64,000 nucleotides of DNA, taken from Streptosporangium sp. NBC_01755 (GTDB lineage: Bacteria; Actinomycetota; Actinomycetes; Streptosporangiales; Streptosporangiaceae). This document shows positions 26,220 to 34,393 of the stretch, in pieces (position 1 is the first letter of the stretch; each line of letters begins with the position of its first letter). The stretch is from the NCBI RefSeq assembly GCF_035917995.1, contig NZ_CP109131.1, positions 5,952,001 through 6,016,000 of the forward strand, given 5' to 3'. The notes beneath the pieces were generated by a model. The model was given only the letters and a program-made list of their open reading frames with translations, was not told the origin of the DNA and made no database searches. Position numbers and translations under genes: made by a program.

Positions 26220-28616
26220 TCAGGCGTAGGCGCCGCGGACCTCGATGATGTCGGCGAGCGGGAACTCCAGGTAGTCGCCCGCCTCCTCGCACCACGCGTC
26301 GAGCACGCCGCTGCGCAGCTCGCCGTGGCTGATGGTGGCGGTCAGGCCGTCGGTCAGCGTGATCGCCGCCCGCACGCCCCGGTCGACGACGAAGCCGAGC
26401 AGCGACTGCTGGGCGGTCGGCAGGCGGGAGGCCATGCGGCCGATGACCGCCCACGTCCTGCCGCCGGACTGGGCGGCCTGGCCCTCGGCGACGAGCAGGC
26501 GCTGAGCGTGCTCGCGAGGGTCCGGCGGCGGCTCCACCAGCGGGTACGGGGGCTGCTCGAACTCGGCGACCCTGCCCCCGGGCAGCAGGATCAGCCGTCC
26601 GTTCCGTGGTTCCTCGACGCGGGCCCTGCGGATGGTGATCTCCCCGGTGTCCTCGATGGGCACCGGGGCGTAGCCGTTCTCCCGCAGCGCCGTCAGGGTC
26701 CTGTCGGCGGGCATCGCGCTGGCCAGCACGGTCGGGGCGAGTAGCCGCAGGCCCAGCCTGCCCAGCCGCCGGTGCCCGGCGATCTCGGCCAGCAGCGCCG
26801 GGTCGGAGGCCTGCACGATGCAGGCGACGGTGGTCACCGTGACCTCGCCGTGCCGCCTGGCCACGTCGTGAATCAGGTAGTCGAGGGGCTGCGGAACCCT
26901 GCCCACCTCCGCGAGGTCGGTCAGCAGGCCCTCGGCGGTGTAGCCGGAGTCCATGGCCCGGCGCACGCTGGCCGGGGTGAACCGCCACACCGAGGCCGCG
27001 CCGCGCGACTCGCGCTCGGCGGCCCGGTCGAGCAGCTCGGCGAGCTCGCCCGCGGGCGGGCCGGTCACCACCGCGGTGAGGTCGGCGCCGAAGAGCGCGC
27101 TCCGCCGCACGCTGGCCAGCGCCCTGGTGGAGCACTCGACCAGTACGGGATCGTTCTCCACCAGGGGCGTGGAGTCGTCGATCTCGTCGCCGGGGAAGGC
27201 GTCCAGCCCGGCTATCGCGCGGCCGAGGTCGGTGATCGTGTCGAGGGCGACCAGCCCGAGCATCCGGGCCTCCTCCAACACGGCGGAAGCGCACTCGGCC
27301 AGCAGCGACCGGTCCAGCAGCGGGGCGTGCCAGTACGTGGACTCGACCAGCCCGGCCCGGTCGACGCACGCGGTGTTGGCGGGCAGACGGGCCAGCACGC
27401 CGAGCACCGCCCTCCGAGCACGGGCGACCATGGCTCCGGCGGGATCGTCGCCGAGCACCGTGCCGTACTTGCCGTCGACCTTCCGGAGCGACGAGCGCTC
27501 CATCCGCCACCACGCCGACAGCAGTACCCGGAGCCTGGCGGCCGCGTCGTCCAGCCGCCAGCGGTCGAACTTCTCGGTGGGCACCAGCCCGCCGGCGGAA
27601 TCGTCCCAGGCCAGCAGCCGGGCCACCGCGCAGACCTCCAGCAGCAGCCGGGTCTCGTCCTCGTCGCAGCCGGTGTCCCTGGCCACTCGACGGACCTCGC
27701 GCACGCCCACCCCGCCTGCCTTGAGCAGCGGCAGCGGGAACTTCGCGGTGTTCTCCAGCATGGCGGCGCAGCGCTCCACCACGTGTGGCGCGGCCAGGGT
27801 CATCAGGTGGTCGACGGCCTCGGGATCGACCGGGACCGTGGCGAGGTCGGGCGGTACGGGGGTGAAGGGCGGATGGTAGTCGGGGCCGCGCAGCGCGAGC
27901 GCCACCTCACGAGGCATCGCGGCCACGTTCCAGCTGGGGCGGAAGAGCAGCCCGTGATCGGCGGCCCACTTCTCGGGAGCCCCCGGCACCACGAACGCGC
28001 CGCCGTCCACGTCTCGGACGGGACCGTCCCAGGCGAACTCCTCAAGCAGCCGCCTCGCGCCCTCCGGGGCCTTCTCCAGCAGCGCGATCACCCGCTGAGG
28101 GTCGGAGAGGATCTCGGTGACCCTGGCGACCGTGTGCCGTTTCGGGCCGTTCGGCAGGCCCAGGGTCCTGGCCAGCCCGCGCAGCGCGTCGGCGCTGACG
28201 GTCCAGGAGTTCAGGTAGTTGGGGAGCGGCTCACCGAGCCCGCAGGGGGCGGTCCACCACCGGGCGAGCCCCTCGGCCACCCGGATACGGCCCTCACCGT
28301 CCGGCCACGCCAGGGCGTGGTCGAACAGCAGGTCGAGCCAGGGCGCCACCTCGGCCTCGGGCACGCCCATGAACCGGGCCACCGCCTCAGGCCCGGCCTG
28401 CTCGCCGAGGGTCAGTGAGGCCTGTGCCACCTCCAGGGAGGGCAGCGGCAGGCCGCGCATGACCTCCATCACCGCGAACCCGCTGCCCAGCCGCTGCGCC
28501 AGGGTGTCCAGGCGGCGCGGCCACGGCGGGGCGATGGCGTCCGGCCGGTTGGCCAGAACTCGGGCGAGCCGTTCTTCGTCGAGGGTTTTCAACCAGCCGA
28601 GCAGGTGATCGTCCAT
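26220..28616 (-). CDS. Helicase-associated domain protein (XPB/Ssl2-like N-terminal family)
   Basis: This 798-residue protein belongs to the actinobacterial family annotated as helicase C-terminal (Helicase_C_3) domain proteins. It has no Walker A motif of its own. The N-terminal half is helical with winged-helix-like segments (for example LDTLAQRLGSGFAVMEVMRG). The conserved C-terminal region includes VWRFTPASVRRAMDSGYTAE, then PQPLDYLIHDVARRHG and a beta-rich end. It is often encoded near an XPB-type helicase and is thought to assist DNA repair or recombination; no such helicase is in this window. ATG 28616 is the start. Confidence 0.8.
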   Translation of the reverse strand: MDDHLLGWLKTLDEERLARVLANRPDAIAPPWPRRLDTLAQRLGSGFAVMEVMRGLPLPSLEVAQASLTLGEQAGPEAVARFMGVPEAEVAPWLDLLFDHALAWPDGEGRIRVAEGLARWWTAPCGLGEPLPNYLNSWTVSADALRGLARTLGLPNGPKRHTVARVTEILSDPQRVIALLEKAPEGARRLLEEFAWDGPVRDVDGGAFVVPGAPEKWAADHGLLFRPSWNVAAMPREVALALRGPDYHPPFTPVPPDLATVPVDPEAVDHLMTLAAPHVVERCAAMLENTAKFPLPLLKAGGVGVREVRRVARDTGCDEDETRLLLEVCAVARLLAWDDSAGGLVPTEKFDRWRLDDAAARLRVLLSAWWRMERSSLRKVDGKYGTVLGDDPAGAMVARARRAVLGVLARLPANTACVDRAGLVESTYWHAPLLDRSLLAECASAVLEEARMLGLVALDTITDLGRAIAGLDAFPGDEIDDSTPLVENDPVLVECSTRALASVRRSALFGADLTAVVTGPPAGELAELLDRAAERESRGAASVWRFTPASVRRAMDSGYTAEGLLTDLAEVGRVPQPLDYLIHDVARRHGEVTVTTVACIVQASDPALLAEIAGHRRLGRLGLRLLAPTVLASAMPADRTLTALRENGYAPVPIEDTGEITIRRARVEEPRNGRLILLPGGRVAEFEQPPYPLVEPPPDPREHAQRLLVAEGQAAQSGGRTWAVIGRMASRLPTAQQSLLGFVVDRGVRAAITLTDGLTATISHGELRSGVLDAWCEEAGDYLEFPLADIIEVRGAYA

Positions 28617-28751
28617 CTCGCAGCTCTCTCAGGAATCTCGCGCGGGGACTCTCCGTGAGCCATAAACATCCACGGTAATGCAGAGGGCATCTCTGACGGC
28701 ATCTACCGCGCAGAATGCGACGCGTTATGTGAGGTCTCCATCCGGTTCTAA

Positions 28752-28796
28752 CGGTCCCGGGGCCGCCAAGAGGGAGAAGTGGCGGCCCCGGGACCG
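28752..28796. terminator. Strong hairpin, probable terminator
   Basis: A perfect 17-bp inverted repeat (28752-28768 and 28780-28796, beginning CGGTCCCGGGGCCGCC) encloses an 11-nt loop. It lies about 100 bp downstream of the ATPase gene that ends at 28894. Only a short T run follows, so termination is likely but not proven. The rest of the 28617-28893 spacer shows nothing else. Confidence 0.6.
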
Positions 28797-28893
28797 GTTG
28801 GCGCCCTTAAGGGGAAGAGGCGGCGCCGTCCGGAAGGGGTCGGTGGAGGTCGTGGAGAAGCGGGGGAACGGTACGCGGCGGGCGTTCGTGAGG

Positions 28894-29460
28894 CTACGGG
28901 CGGTCGAGGGGAGCGGGATCCTCGCGAAGGCCCGTTCTGAGGACGGCCCAGACAATCTTGCCGTACGGGGCCAGCGGTGCCCAGCCCCAGCGGAGGCTCA
29001 GCGACTCGACGATGTGCAGTCCGAGGCCGCCGATGTCGAGTGGCGATGGATCGCGAAGCGTGGGGAAGCCGGCTCCCGGGTCGTTGAGTGTGCAGGCGAC
29101 CAGGTTGCCCCGCCGGAGCAGGGAGAGCCGGACCGGCTCCCTGGCGCGCGACTCGGCGAGCCGGAGGCCGTGTCTGATGGCGTTGGTCGTCAGTTCCGAG
29201 ACGACCAGCTCCATGTTCTCGCTCAGCTCGCCGAGATTCCAGCCGGTGAGAGTGCCGGTCGCGAAGCTGCGGGCGGAGTGGACGGACTCGGCGTGTGGCG
29301 GGAGCACGAAGGTGGCGCTGGCCATGACTGCCGGGGATCCAAGGAGAAGATCGCGCGCGGAGTCGGGCCACCAGCCTGCGGGGGGCCACCAGTCGAGCGC
29401 CGTCCATGACGTTGACGCTCGGGGAGGCGCGGTTTGGGCGGACTGCACAGCCGCAATCAT
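28894..29460 (-). CDS. SpoIIAB/RsbW-like ATP-binding regulatory protein
   Basis: This 188-residue protein has a HATPase_c fold of the anti-sigma-factor kinase type. The N-box is VVSELTTNAIRHG, and the G1 and G2 boxes are LNDPGAGFP and DIGGLGLHIVESLS. Such proteins in actinomycetes bind ATP and act by protein-protein interaction or phosphorylation of regulators. ATG 29460 with GGGAG at 8-nt spacing is preferred; ATG 29325 is an alternative that starts at the domain itself. It diverges from an XRE/DUF397 pair across a region rich in GTGCA repeats, a layout repeated at 46399-47962. Confidence 0.85.
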   Translation of the reverse strand: MIAAVQSAQTAPPRASTSWTALDWWPPAGWWPDSARDLLLGSPAVMASATFVLPPHAESVHSARSFATGTLTGWNLGELSENMELVVSELTTNAIRHGLRLAESRAREPVRLSLLRRGNLVACTLNDPGAGFPTLRDPSPLDIGGLGLHIVESLSLRWGWAPLAPYGKIVWAVLRTGLREDPAPLDRP

Positions 29461-29461
29461 G

Positions 29462-29515
29462 GTGCAAACTCCCGTGCAGGTGCAAGAGCGAATGCACGTG
29501 CATAAGGTGTGTGCA
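29462..29515. promoter_or_regulatory. Cluster of GTGCA repeats, candidate operator array
   Basis: Six copies of GTGCA occur in 54 bp: direct at 29462, 29474, 29480, 29498 and 29511, and inverted at 29493-29497. The last two central copies form the perfect palindrome ATGCACGTGCAT at 29492-29503. The cluster abuts the ATG of the ATPase gene and lies about 120 bp upstream of the XRE gene, so a binding site for the XRE regulator is a reasonable inference. Confidence 0.65.
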
Positions 29516-29635
29516 ACCGCTACCGTTACCCGTGATTGGGTAATTTCATGCGAAAGGGGATCTTGATCGTGGCCAGGGATTCTTCGGCCGCGAAGTGACA
29601 GACTGTCGATCAGGAAAGCGAGCGAGGAGCACCAC

Positions 29636-30502
29636 GTGTCCATGGATCCGCCCGGTACCGGTTCCACTGTCCGGCGCATCATGCTCGGCGCGAGCCTGCG
29701 CCGGCTGCGTGAGGAGAAAGGGCTCGCCCGTGAGGCCGCGGGATTCCACATCCGTGCCTCAGAGTCCAAGATCAGCCGCATGGAACTCGGACGTGTCGGT
29801 TTCAAGACGCGTGACGTGGAAGACCTGCTCACCCTGTACGGCGTGCTCGACGACGCAGAACGGCGCGGCCTGCTGGAGATGGTCCGCGAGGCGAACACCC
29901 CCGGCTGGTGGCACAAGTACGGCGACCTGTTGCCGAACTGGTTCACCACCTACGTGGGGCTGGAGGAGGCGACGAACATGATCCGCACCTACGAGGTGCA
30001 GTTCATTCCCGGCCTGCTGCAGACGTCCGCCTACGCGCGCACCGTGATCCGGTTGGGCTACCCGGACGCGCTGGAGGCGGAGATCGAGCGTCGTGTGCAT
30101 ATGCGCATGCAGCGGCAGGATCGCCTGACGAAGAAGGACGGCCCCCGGTTGTGGGCGGTCATCGACGAGGCGGCCCTGAGGCGTCCCATCGGAGGCAAGG
30201 AGACCATGCGTGAGCAGATCCAGCACCTGCTGGAGGTGGCCACGCTGCCCAACATCACCCTTCAGGTGATGCCCTTCCGATTCGGCATGCACGCGGCCGA
30301 GGGTGGTGCGTTCAGCATCTTGCGGTTTCCCGAGTCCGATCTGTCGGACGTCGTCTATGTCGAGCAGCTCTGGGGTGCCCTCTACCTTGACAAACGTGAG
30401 GACATCGACCCATACCTCACAGCCATGGAGCAGTTGTGCGTGGAAAGCACCACGCCCGGGGGCACCGCCGAGATCCTCGGCGACCTTCTCAGAGAGATGT
30501 AA
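29636..30502 (+). CDS. XRE-family regulator with DUF5753 domain
   Basis: This 288-residue regulator has an N-terminal helix-turn-helix (about 18-75: LRRLREEKGLAREAAGFHIR, then ASESKISRMELGRVGF) and a DUF5753 domain (about 95-285) with VQFIPGLLQTSAYARTVI, LWAVIDEAALRRPIGG and ITLQVMPFRFG. The GTG start at 29636 follows GGAG by 7 nt. The DUF397 gene begins directly after its stop codon. It is transcribed away from a SpoIIAB-like ATPase gene. WhiJ-type loci in Streptomyces have comparable gene sets and affect differentiation; this is the nearest functional analogue. Confidence 0.9.
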   Translation: MSMDPPGTGSTVRRIMLGASLRRLREEKGLAREAAGFHIRASESKISRMELGRVGFKTRDVEDLLTLYGVLDDAERRGLLEMVREANTPGWWHKYGDLLPNWFTTYVGLEEATNMIRTYEVQFIPGLLQTSAYARTVIRLGYPDALEAEIERRVHMRMQRQDRLTKKDGPRLWAVIDEAALRRPIGGKETMREQIQHLLEVATLPNITLQVMPFRFGMHAAEGGAFSILRFPESDLSDVVYVEQLWGALYLDKREDIDPYLTAMEQLCVESTTPGGTAEILGDLLREM

Positions 30503-30739
30503 ATGAACCAGACCTACAACGGCATGCCGGCCACTGACCTTGCCGGGGCCAGCTGGCGCAAGAGCCGCTACAGCAACTCGACGGGTAACTGCGTCGAGCT
30601 TGCCGAGCTTTCGGACGGCAGCATCGCGGTCCGCAACTCGCGTTTTCCCGAGGGTCCTGCCCTGATCTACACCCGGGACGAGATTCGTGCCCTGGTGCTC
30701 GGCGTGAAGGATGGGGAGTTCGACGGTTTAACGGTGTAA
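30503..30739 (+). CDS. DUF397 domain protein
   Basis: This 78-residue protein consists of a DUF397 domain: ASWRKSRYSNSTGNCVELAE, IAVRNSRFPEG and LIYTRDEIRALVLGVKDGEF. Its ATG lies immediately after the TAA of the XRE gene, so it is translationally linked and presumably works with that regulator. It differs clearly in sequence from the other DUF397 copies in the window, suggesting dedicated pairs. Confidence 0.9.
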   Translation: MNQTYNGMPATDLAGASWRKSRYSNSTGNCVELAELSDGSIAVRNSRFPEGPALIYTRDEIRALVLGVKDGEFDGLTV

Positions 30740-30850
30740 CGCCGTTTTTACGTCAGGGCCGCAGGGTTAACCGAGGCGCGCCGGTGGTGTAACCGGGGGA
30801 GTGGAACGGCACGGAAGAGTTTGAGGTCACAGCGATTGGGGGCTCAAACC

Positions 30851-31120
30851 GTGCTCGACCAGATGACCTTGTACCCGGTGGCCGACGACGTGCTGTTCGC
30901 GCCAGGCGGGCGTGTCGTTATCCGTACCTACGGCGTCGCCTCGGCGGCAACAGGGGAGGGTGCGCCCGCTCCGGTGTCCTATCGCACATGGGTCACCGGA
31001 GTGCGCGACCAGCCACGCTACTGGCGCTGGGGCCACTTCGAGGATGCCTGCCACGGTCACCGCAGGGTTCTCGAATGGCTGACGGGGCGAGGTCCGCAGC
31101 CCGCCGCGGCGGCCGCCTGA
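30851..31120 (+). CDS. Small hypothetical protein
   Basis: This 89-residue protein begins VLDQMTLYPVADDVLFAPGG and contains VSYRTWVTGVRDQPRYWRWG and HRRVLEWLTGRGP. The aromatic-rich centre and sensible codon positions indicate a real gene, but I recognise no family. GTG 30851 has GGGGG at 8-nt spacing; TTG 30821 is an alternative. It follows the DUF397 gene by about 110 bp and may belong to the same transcript. Confidence 0.55.
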   Translation: MLDQMTLYPVADDVLFAPGGRVVIRTYGVASAATGEGAPAPVSYRTWVTGVRDQPRYWRWGHFEDACHGHRRVLEWLTGRGPQPAAAAA

Positions 31121-31258
31121 ACGAGATCTCCACGCTGTATCACCGCGGAGGGCTACGCGGACCCGTGGCGGGAGACCCTGCTGGTGCCCTTTCCCGGCTC
31201 CCGCCTCGCCCCGATCTAGGCAGAGCCCCCGCCTCGCCCCGATCTGGTGAGGCGTCCC

Positions 31259-31327
31259 CGAACGTTGACCGGGCTTTTCCGGGCCGGAATGGCTGTTCCC
31301 CGCTGCGGGTTTCCCGGTCAACGTTCG
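31259..31327. terminator. Inverted repeat, probable bidirectional terminator
   Basis: CGAACGTTGACCGGG at 31259-31273 is perfectly complementary to 31313-31327. The 39-nt loop holds a nested hairpin TTCCGGGCCGGAA. It lies between a plus-strand small gene and the end of the minus-strand histidine phosphatase gene, the expected place for a shared terminator. Just upstream GCCTCGCCCCGATCT occurs twice (about 31203 and 31231). Confidence 0.5.
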
Positions 31328-31338
31328 GTGTGGGGCCA

Positions 31339-31932
31339 CTAGGCGGCGGGGAGGACCGGGGCGTTCCAGGTGAGGACGACCGGCTCGTCGCGCTCGAAGC
31401 CGAGCCGGGAGTAGGTGCCGGTGTCCAGGCGGAACAGGCGGCCGTCGGCCGGGGGCAGGCCGAGCCAGCGGGCGCACAGCATCCGCAGGAAGTGCCCGTG
31501 GGCGACCAGGAGCACCTCGCCGTCCGCGGCCCGGGCGCGGGCGATCACCCGGTCGGCGCGGGCTGCGACCTGCTCCGCGCTCTCGCCGGGGTGATCGGCG
31601 TCGCCGGGGATGACGCCGTCGCGCCACAGGTACCAGCCGGGGCGGGTCTCGCGGATCGCCAAGGTGGTGATGCCCTCGTAGCCGCCGTAGTCCCATTCCC
31701 ACAGGTCGGGGTCGGTCTCGTAGTCCTTGATCCCGGCGAGCTCGGCGGTGTCCCTCGCGCGCAGGGCCGGGCCGACCAGGGTGAGACCGAAGGTCCGGCC
31801 CGCGACCAGCGGGGCCAGCGCCCGTGCCTGCTCCTCGCCCTTGGCTGTCAGTCGCAGGTCGGTGCGTCCGGTGTGCCGACCGTCCCGGCTCCACTCGGTC
31901 TCACCATGCCGCAGCAGAATCATCTGGTCCAT
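31339..31932 (-). CDS. Histidine phosphatase (phosphoglycerate-mutase-like) family protein
   Basis: This 197-residue enzyme has the RHG catalytic motif at the N-terminus (ILLRHGETEWS, catalytic His about residue 8), the Arg in ALRARDTAEL, and the second catalytic His in LLVAHGHFLRML (about 144). Members hydrolyse phosphate esters through a phosphohistidine intermediate; the sequence does not reveal the substrate. ATG 31932 is the start. It diverges from the oxidoreductase gene at 32180. Confidence 0.92.
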   Translation of the reverse strand: MDQMILLRHGETEWSRDGRHTGRTDLRLTAKGEEQARALAPLVAGRTFGLTLVGPALRARDTAELAGIKDYETDPDLWEWDYGGYEGITTLAIRETRPGWYLWRDGVIPGDADHPGESAEQVAARADRVIARARAADGEVLLVAHGHFLRMLCARWLGLPPADGRLFRLDTGTYSRLGFERDEPVVLTWNAPVLPAA

Positions 31933-32002
31933 GGTGCACTATCATGCCGTCAGCGGCCCGTCGCCCACGCTTCGGGGTGGAGGCTCCGGAGTCCTCGCGG
32001 GT

Positions 32003-32071
32003 CAGCGCCCCGCGAGCGCTCCTCTCAGCGCCCCGCGAGCGCTCCTCTCAGCGCCCCGCGAGCTCCTCGAG
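32003..32071. repeat. 23-bp tandem repeat
   Basis: CAGCGCCCCGCGAGCGCTCC begins at 32003, 32026 and 32049, giving two full 23-bp copies and a partial third. It lies in the spacer between the divergent histidine phosphatase and oxidoreductase genes. Confidence 0.85.
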
Positions 32072-32179
32072 GACTTCGACGTCAGCCGCGACCGGTCAGA
32101 CGATCGTGGTCGACAGCGGGACCACGGCGCATCGTCCGGAGCACGCGATCAGGGCCGGGGAGCGTGCGAAACTGGATCC

Positions 32180-33034
32180 GTGACGTTATCTGTGGGTCTG
32201 GTAGGTGCCGGGCCGTGGGCCGAGATGGTGCACGCGCCGATGCTGGCGGCTGGTCCGAACACACGTCTGGCGGGTGTGTGGGCTCGCCGCCCCGAGGCCG
32301 CGGCCAGGTTCGGGGCTCCGGTCTTCGAGCGGATCGAGGAACTCTTCGACAACTGCGAGGCCGTCGCGTTCTCGGTGCCGCCCGCCGTTCAGGCGGAGCT
32401 CGGCGTGCTCGCAGCCAAGGCGGGTAAGGCGCTGCTGCTGGAGAAACCGCTCGCCGCCGACCTGGACGGTGCCCGGCGGCTGGCCGAGGCGGTCGCCGAG
32501 GCGGGCGTGGCCTCGCAGATGGTCCTCACCTGGCGTTACTCGCCCGCCACCCGGGCCTTCCTGGCCAGGGTCTCGGCCATCGAGCCGTTCGGCGGCCGGG
32601 CGGCCAACATCTCGGGAGCGATGCTCGGCGGGGCCTTCGCCACCTCCTGGCGACTGGAACGCGGCGCGATCCTCGACGTCGGCCCGCACATGATCGACAT
32701 GTTGGACGCCGCGCTCGGCCGGGTCGTCGGGGTCCGCGCCCACGGCAATCCGCTGGGCTGGGTCGGCCTGCTGCTGGAGCACGAGACCGGCGCGGTCAGC
32801 GAGGCGTCGCTGTGCATGAGCGTGCCGGGCGAGAGCCCGCCCGCCGACATCGAGATCTACGGCCGCCTCGGCCGGGAGTCCATCGACGACACCCGGCTGG
32901 GCTCCGACGTCTTCTCCCTCATGCTCGTGGAGTTCGAGCGGACCGTGCGGCGCGGTGGCGGCCACCCCCTGGGCGCCGCGCACGGCCTGCGCCTGCAGGA
33001 GATCATCGCCGCCGCCGAGGAACAGCTCGGCTGA
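32180..33034 (+). CDS. Gfo/Idh/MocA family oxidoreductase
   Basis: This 284-residue NAD(P)-dependent dehydrogenase has the N-terminal Rossmann motif GLVGAGPWAEM (about 6-16), the EKP motif in LLLEKPLAADL that binds the cofactor, and the family C-terminal domain with DVGPHMIDMLDAALG, where the Asp and His are expected near the active site. The N-terminus reads VTLSVGLVGAG from GTG 32180; upstream in-frame sequence is not protein-like and includes the 23-bp repeats. Substrates in this family are usually sugars or polyols; none can be assigned here. Confidence 0.88.
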   Translation: MTLSVGLVGAGPWAEMVHAPMLAAGPNTRLAGVWARRPEAAARFGAPVFERIEELFDNCEAVAFSVPPAVQAELGVLAAKAGKALLLEKPLAADLDGARRLAEAVAEAGVASQMVLTWRYSPATRAFLARVSAIEPFGGRAANISGAMLGGAFATSWRLERGAILDVGPHMIDMLDAALGRVVGVRAHGNPLGWVGLLLEHETGAVSEASLCMSVPGESPPADIEIYGRLGRESIDDTRLGSDVFSLMLVEFERTVRRGGGHPLGAAHGLRLQEIIAAAEEQLG

Positions 33035-33224
33035 GAGACGCCCCTGCTGAACGACGGCCCGCCGGACGAGCGGCTCCGTACGCGTGCGGCCTGCCGGCGG
33101 GACGGCGCGCCTGGAGGGTTGGAGAGCGGCTCTTTCGAAGAGCGGGCCTGGAGGTTCGGCGAGCGGCCCCTCCGGAGCGCGGCCTACCTGGAGAGCCACA
33201 GAGCGGTCAGCCCGGAGCCTCGGC

Positions 33225-33350
33225 ATAGAGGCTGTTCGGGGGAGTTGATAGCGTTCGTCCAACGCGCGGCGTGAGCGAAGTCCGGTGTGAGCCCGGCGCT
33301 GTCCCGCAACTGTCATGGCCCCTCGTGGGTCGAGCCAGGTCGCCTCCGCC
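33225..33350 (+). promoter_or_regulatory. Cobalamin riboswitch
   Basis: The RNA carries the conserved B12-riboswitch core: AAGTCCGGTGTGAGCC, GGCGCTGTCCCGCAACTGT and GAGCCAGGTCGCC, in the standard order and spacing (about 33276-33345). The 5' half is less certain. It lies directly upstream of a btuF-type lipoprotein, btuC, btuD and cbiZ, so adenosylcobalamin would shut down corrinoid uptake. The end of the switch to the btuF GTG is about 85 nt. Confidence 0.85.
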
Positions 33351-33433
33351 GCGTTGTCGACGCCGACCCTCGTGGAAAAGGGTGACCCGTCCTTGCCTGG
33401 GTCCCTCGGTTCCGGTAACTGAAAGGACCTCAC

Positions 33434-34393
33434 GTGAGGCCCGTACGCAGCGCCCTCGCCGGCGCACTGCTCGCCACGCTGACCCTCGCCGGATGCGGTC
33501 AGAGTTCCCCAGCCACCTCGGCTTCCCCCACCTCGGCAAGCGCCGCCGCCACCTCCCCTTCCCCGGCGGCGGGTTTCCCCGTCACGGTGGAGGCGGGCAA
33601 CGGCTCCGTCACCATCCAGAGCAGGCCCGAGCGGATCGTCTCGCTCGCGCCCGCCGCCACCGAGAGCCTGTTCGCGATCGGCGCCGGATCACAGGTCATC
33701 GCGGTGGACGACCGATCCAACCACCCCGCGGAAGCGCCGAAGAGCGAGCTGTCCGGTTTCAAGCCGAACGTTGAGGCGATCATCGCCCAGAAGCCGGACC
33801 TGGTCGTGCTCTCCGATGACATCGACGGCATCGTGGCCGCGCTGGGCAAGGTCGGCGTACCGGTGCTGCTGGAGCCCGCCGCCACCAAGCTGGACGAGAC
33901 CTACGACCAGATCACCGACCTCGGTGCCGCCACCGGCAACGGCGAGCGGGCCACCGAACTCGCCGCGCAGATGAAGAAGCAGCTCGACGAGCTCGCCGCC
34001 GCCGCACCGAAGGACACGAAGCTCACCTATTACCACGAGCTGGACGTCACCCCCTACGCGGCGACCTCCGCCACCTTCATCGGCCAGATCTACGGGCTGT
34101 TCGGCCTGACCAACATCGCCGACAAGGCCCCCGACGCGGCGGGCGGCTACCCCAAGCTCTCCGCCGAGTTCGTCGCGCAGGCCGACCCCGACCTCGTCTT
34201 CCTGGCCGACACCAAGTGCTGCGGCCAGTCGAAGGACACCCTCGCCAAGCGTCCGGGCTGGTCCAAGCTGTCGGCCATCAAGAACGACCGGGTCATCCTC
34301 CTCGACGACGACATCGCCTCCCGCTGGGGGCCGCGCGTCGTGGATCTCGCCAAGCAGGTCGGAGAGGCCGTTCAGAAGGCCGCGGCCAGCTAG
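33434..34393 (+). CDS. btuF: Corrinoid ABC transporter substrate-binding lipoprotein BtuF
   Basis: This 319-residue lipoprotein has lipobox LAGC (Cys about residue 21), a Ser/Thr/Ala linker and a helical-backbone metal-receptor fold (PERIVSLAPAATESLFAIG, then DLVVLSDDIDGIVAALGK). It would capture cobalamin or cobinamide outside the membrane. The GTG start at 33434 lies downstream of the cobalamin riboswitch, and btuC follows directly after its stop. A Cys-Cys pair in ADTKCCGQS is notable. The corrinoid assignment rests on the riboswitch and the cbiZ neighbour more than on the protein itself. Confidence 0.88.
   Translation: MRPVRSALAGALLATLTLAGCGQSSPATSASPTSASAAATSPSPAAGFPVTVEAGNGSVTIQSRPERIVSLAPAATESLFAIGAGSQVIAVDDRSNHPAEAPKSELSGFKPNVEAIIAQKPDLVVLSDDIDGIVAALGKVGVPVLLEPAATKLDETYDQITDLGAATGNGERATELAAQMKKQLDELAAAAPKDTKLTYYHELDVTPYAATSATFIGQIYGLFGLTNIADKAPDAAGGYPKLSAEFVAQADPDLVFLADTKCCGQSKDTLAKRPGWSKLSAIKNDRVILLDDDIASRWGPRVVDLAKQVGEAVQKAAAS

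Noticed and set aside
26772..28418. 548-codon plus-strand frame over the helicase-associated gene
   Set aside because: The minus-strand protein is recognisable and this one is low-complexity.
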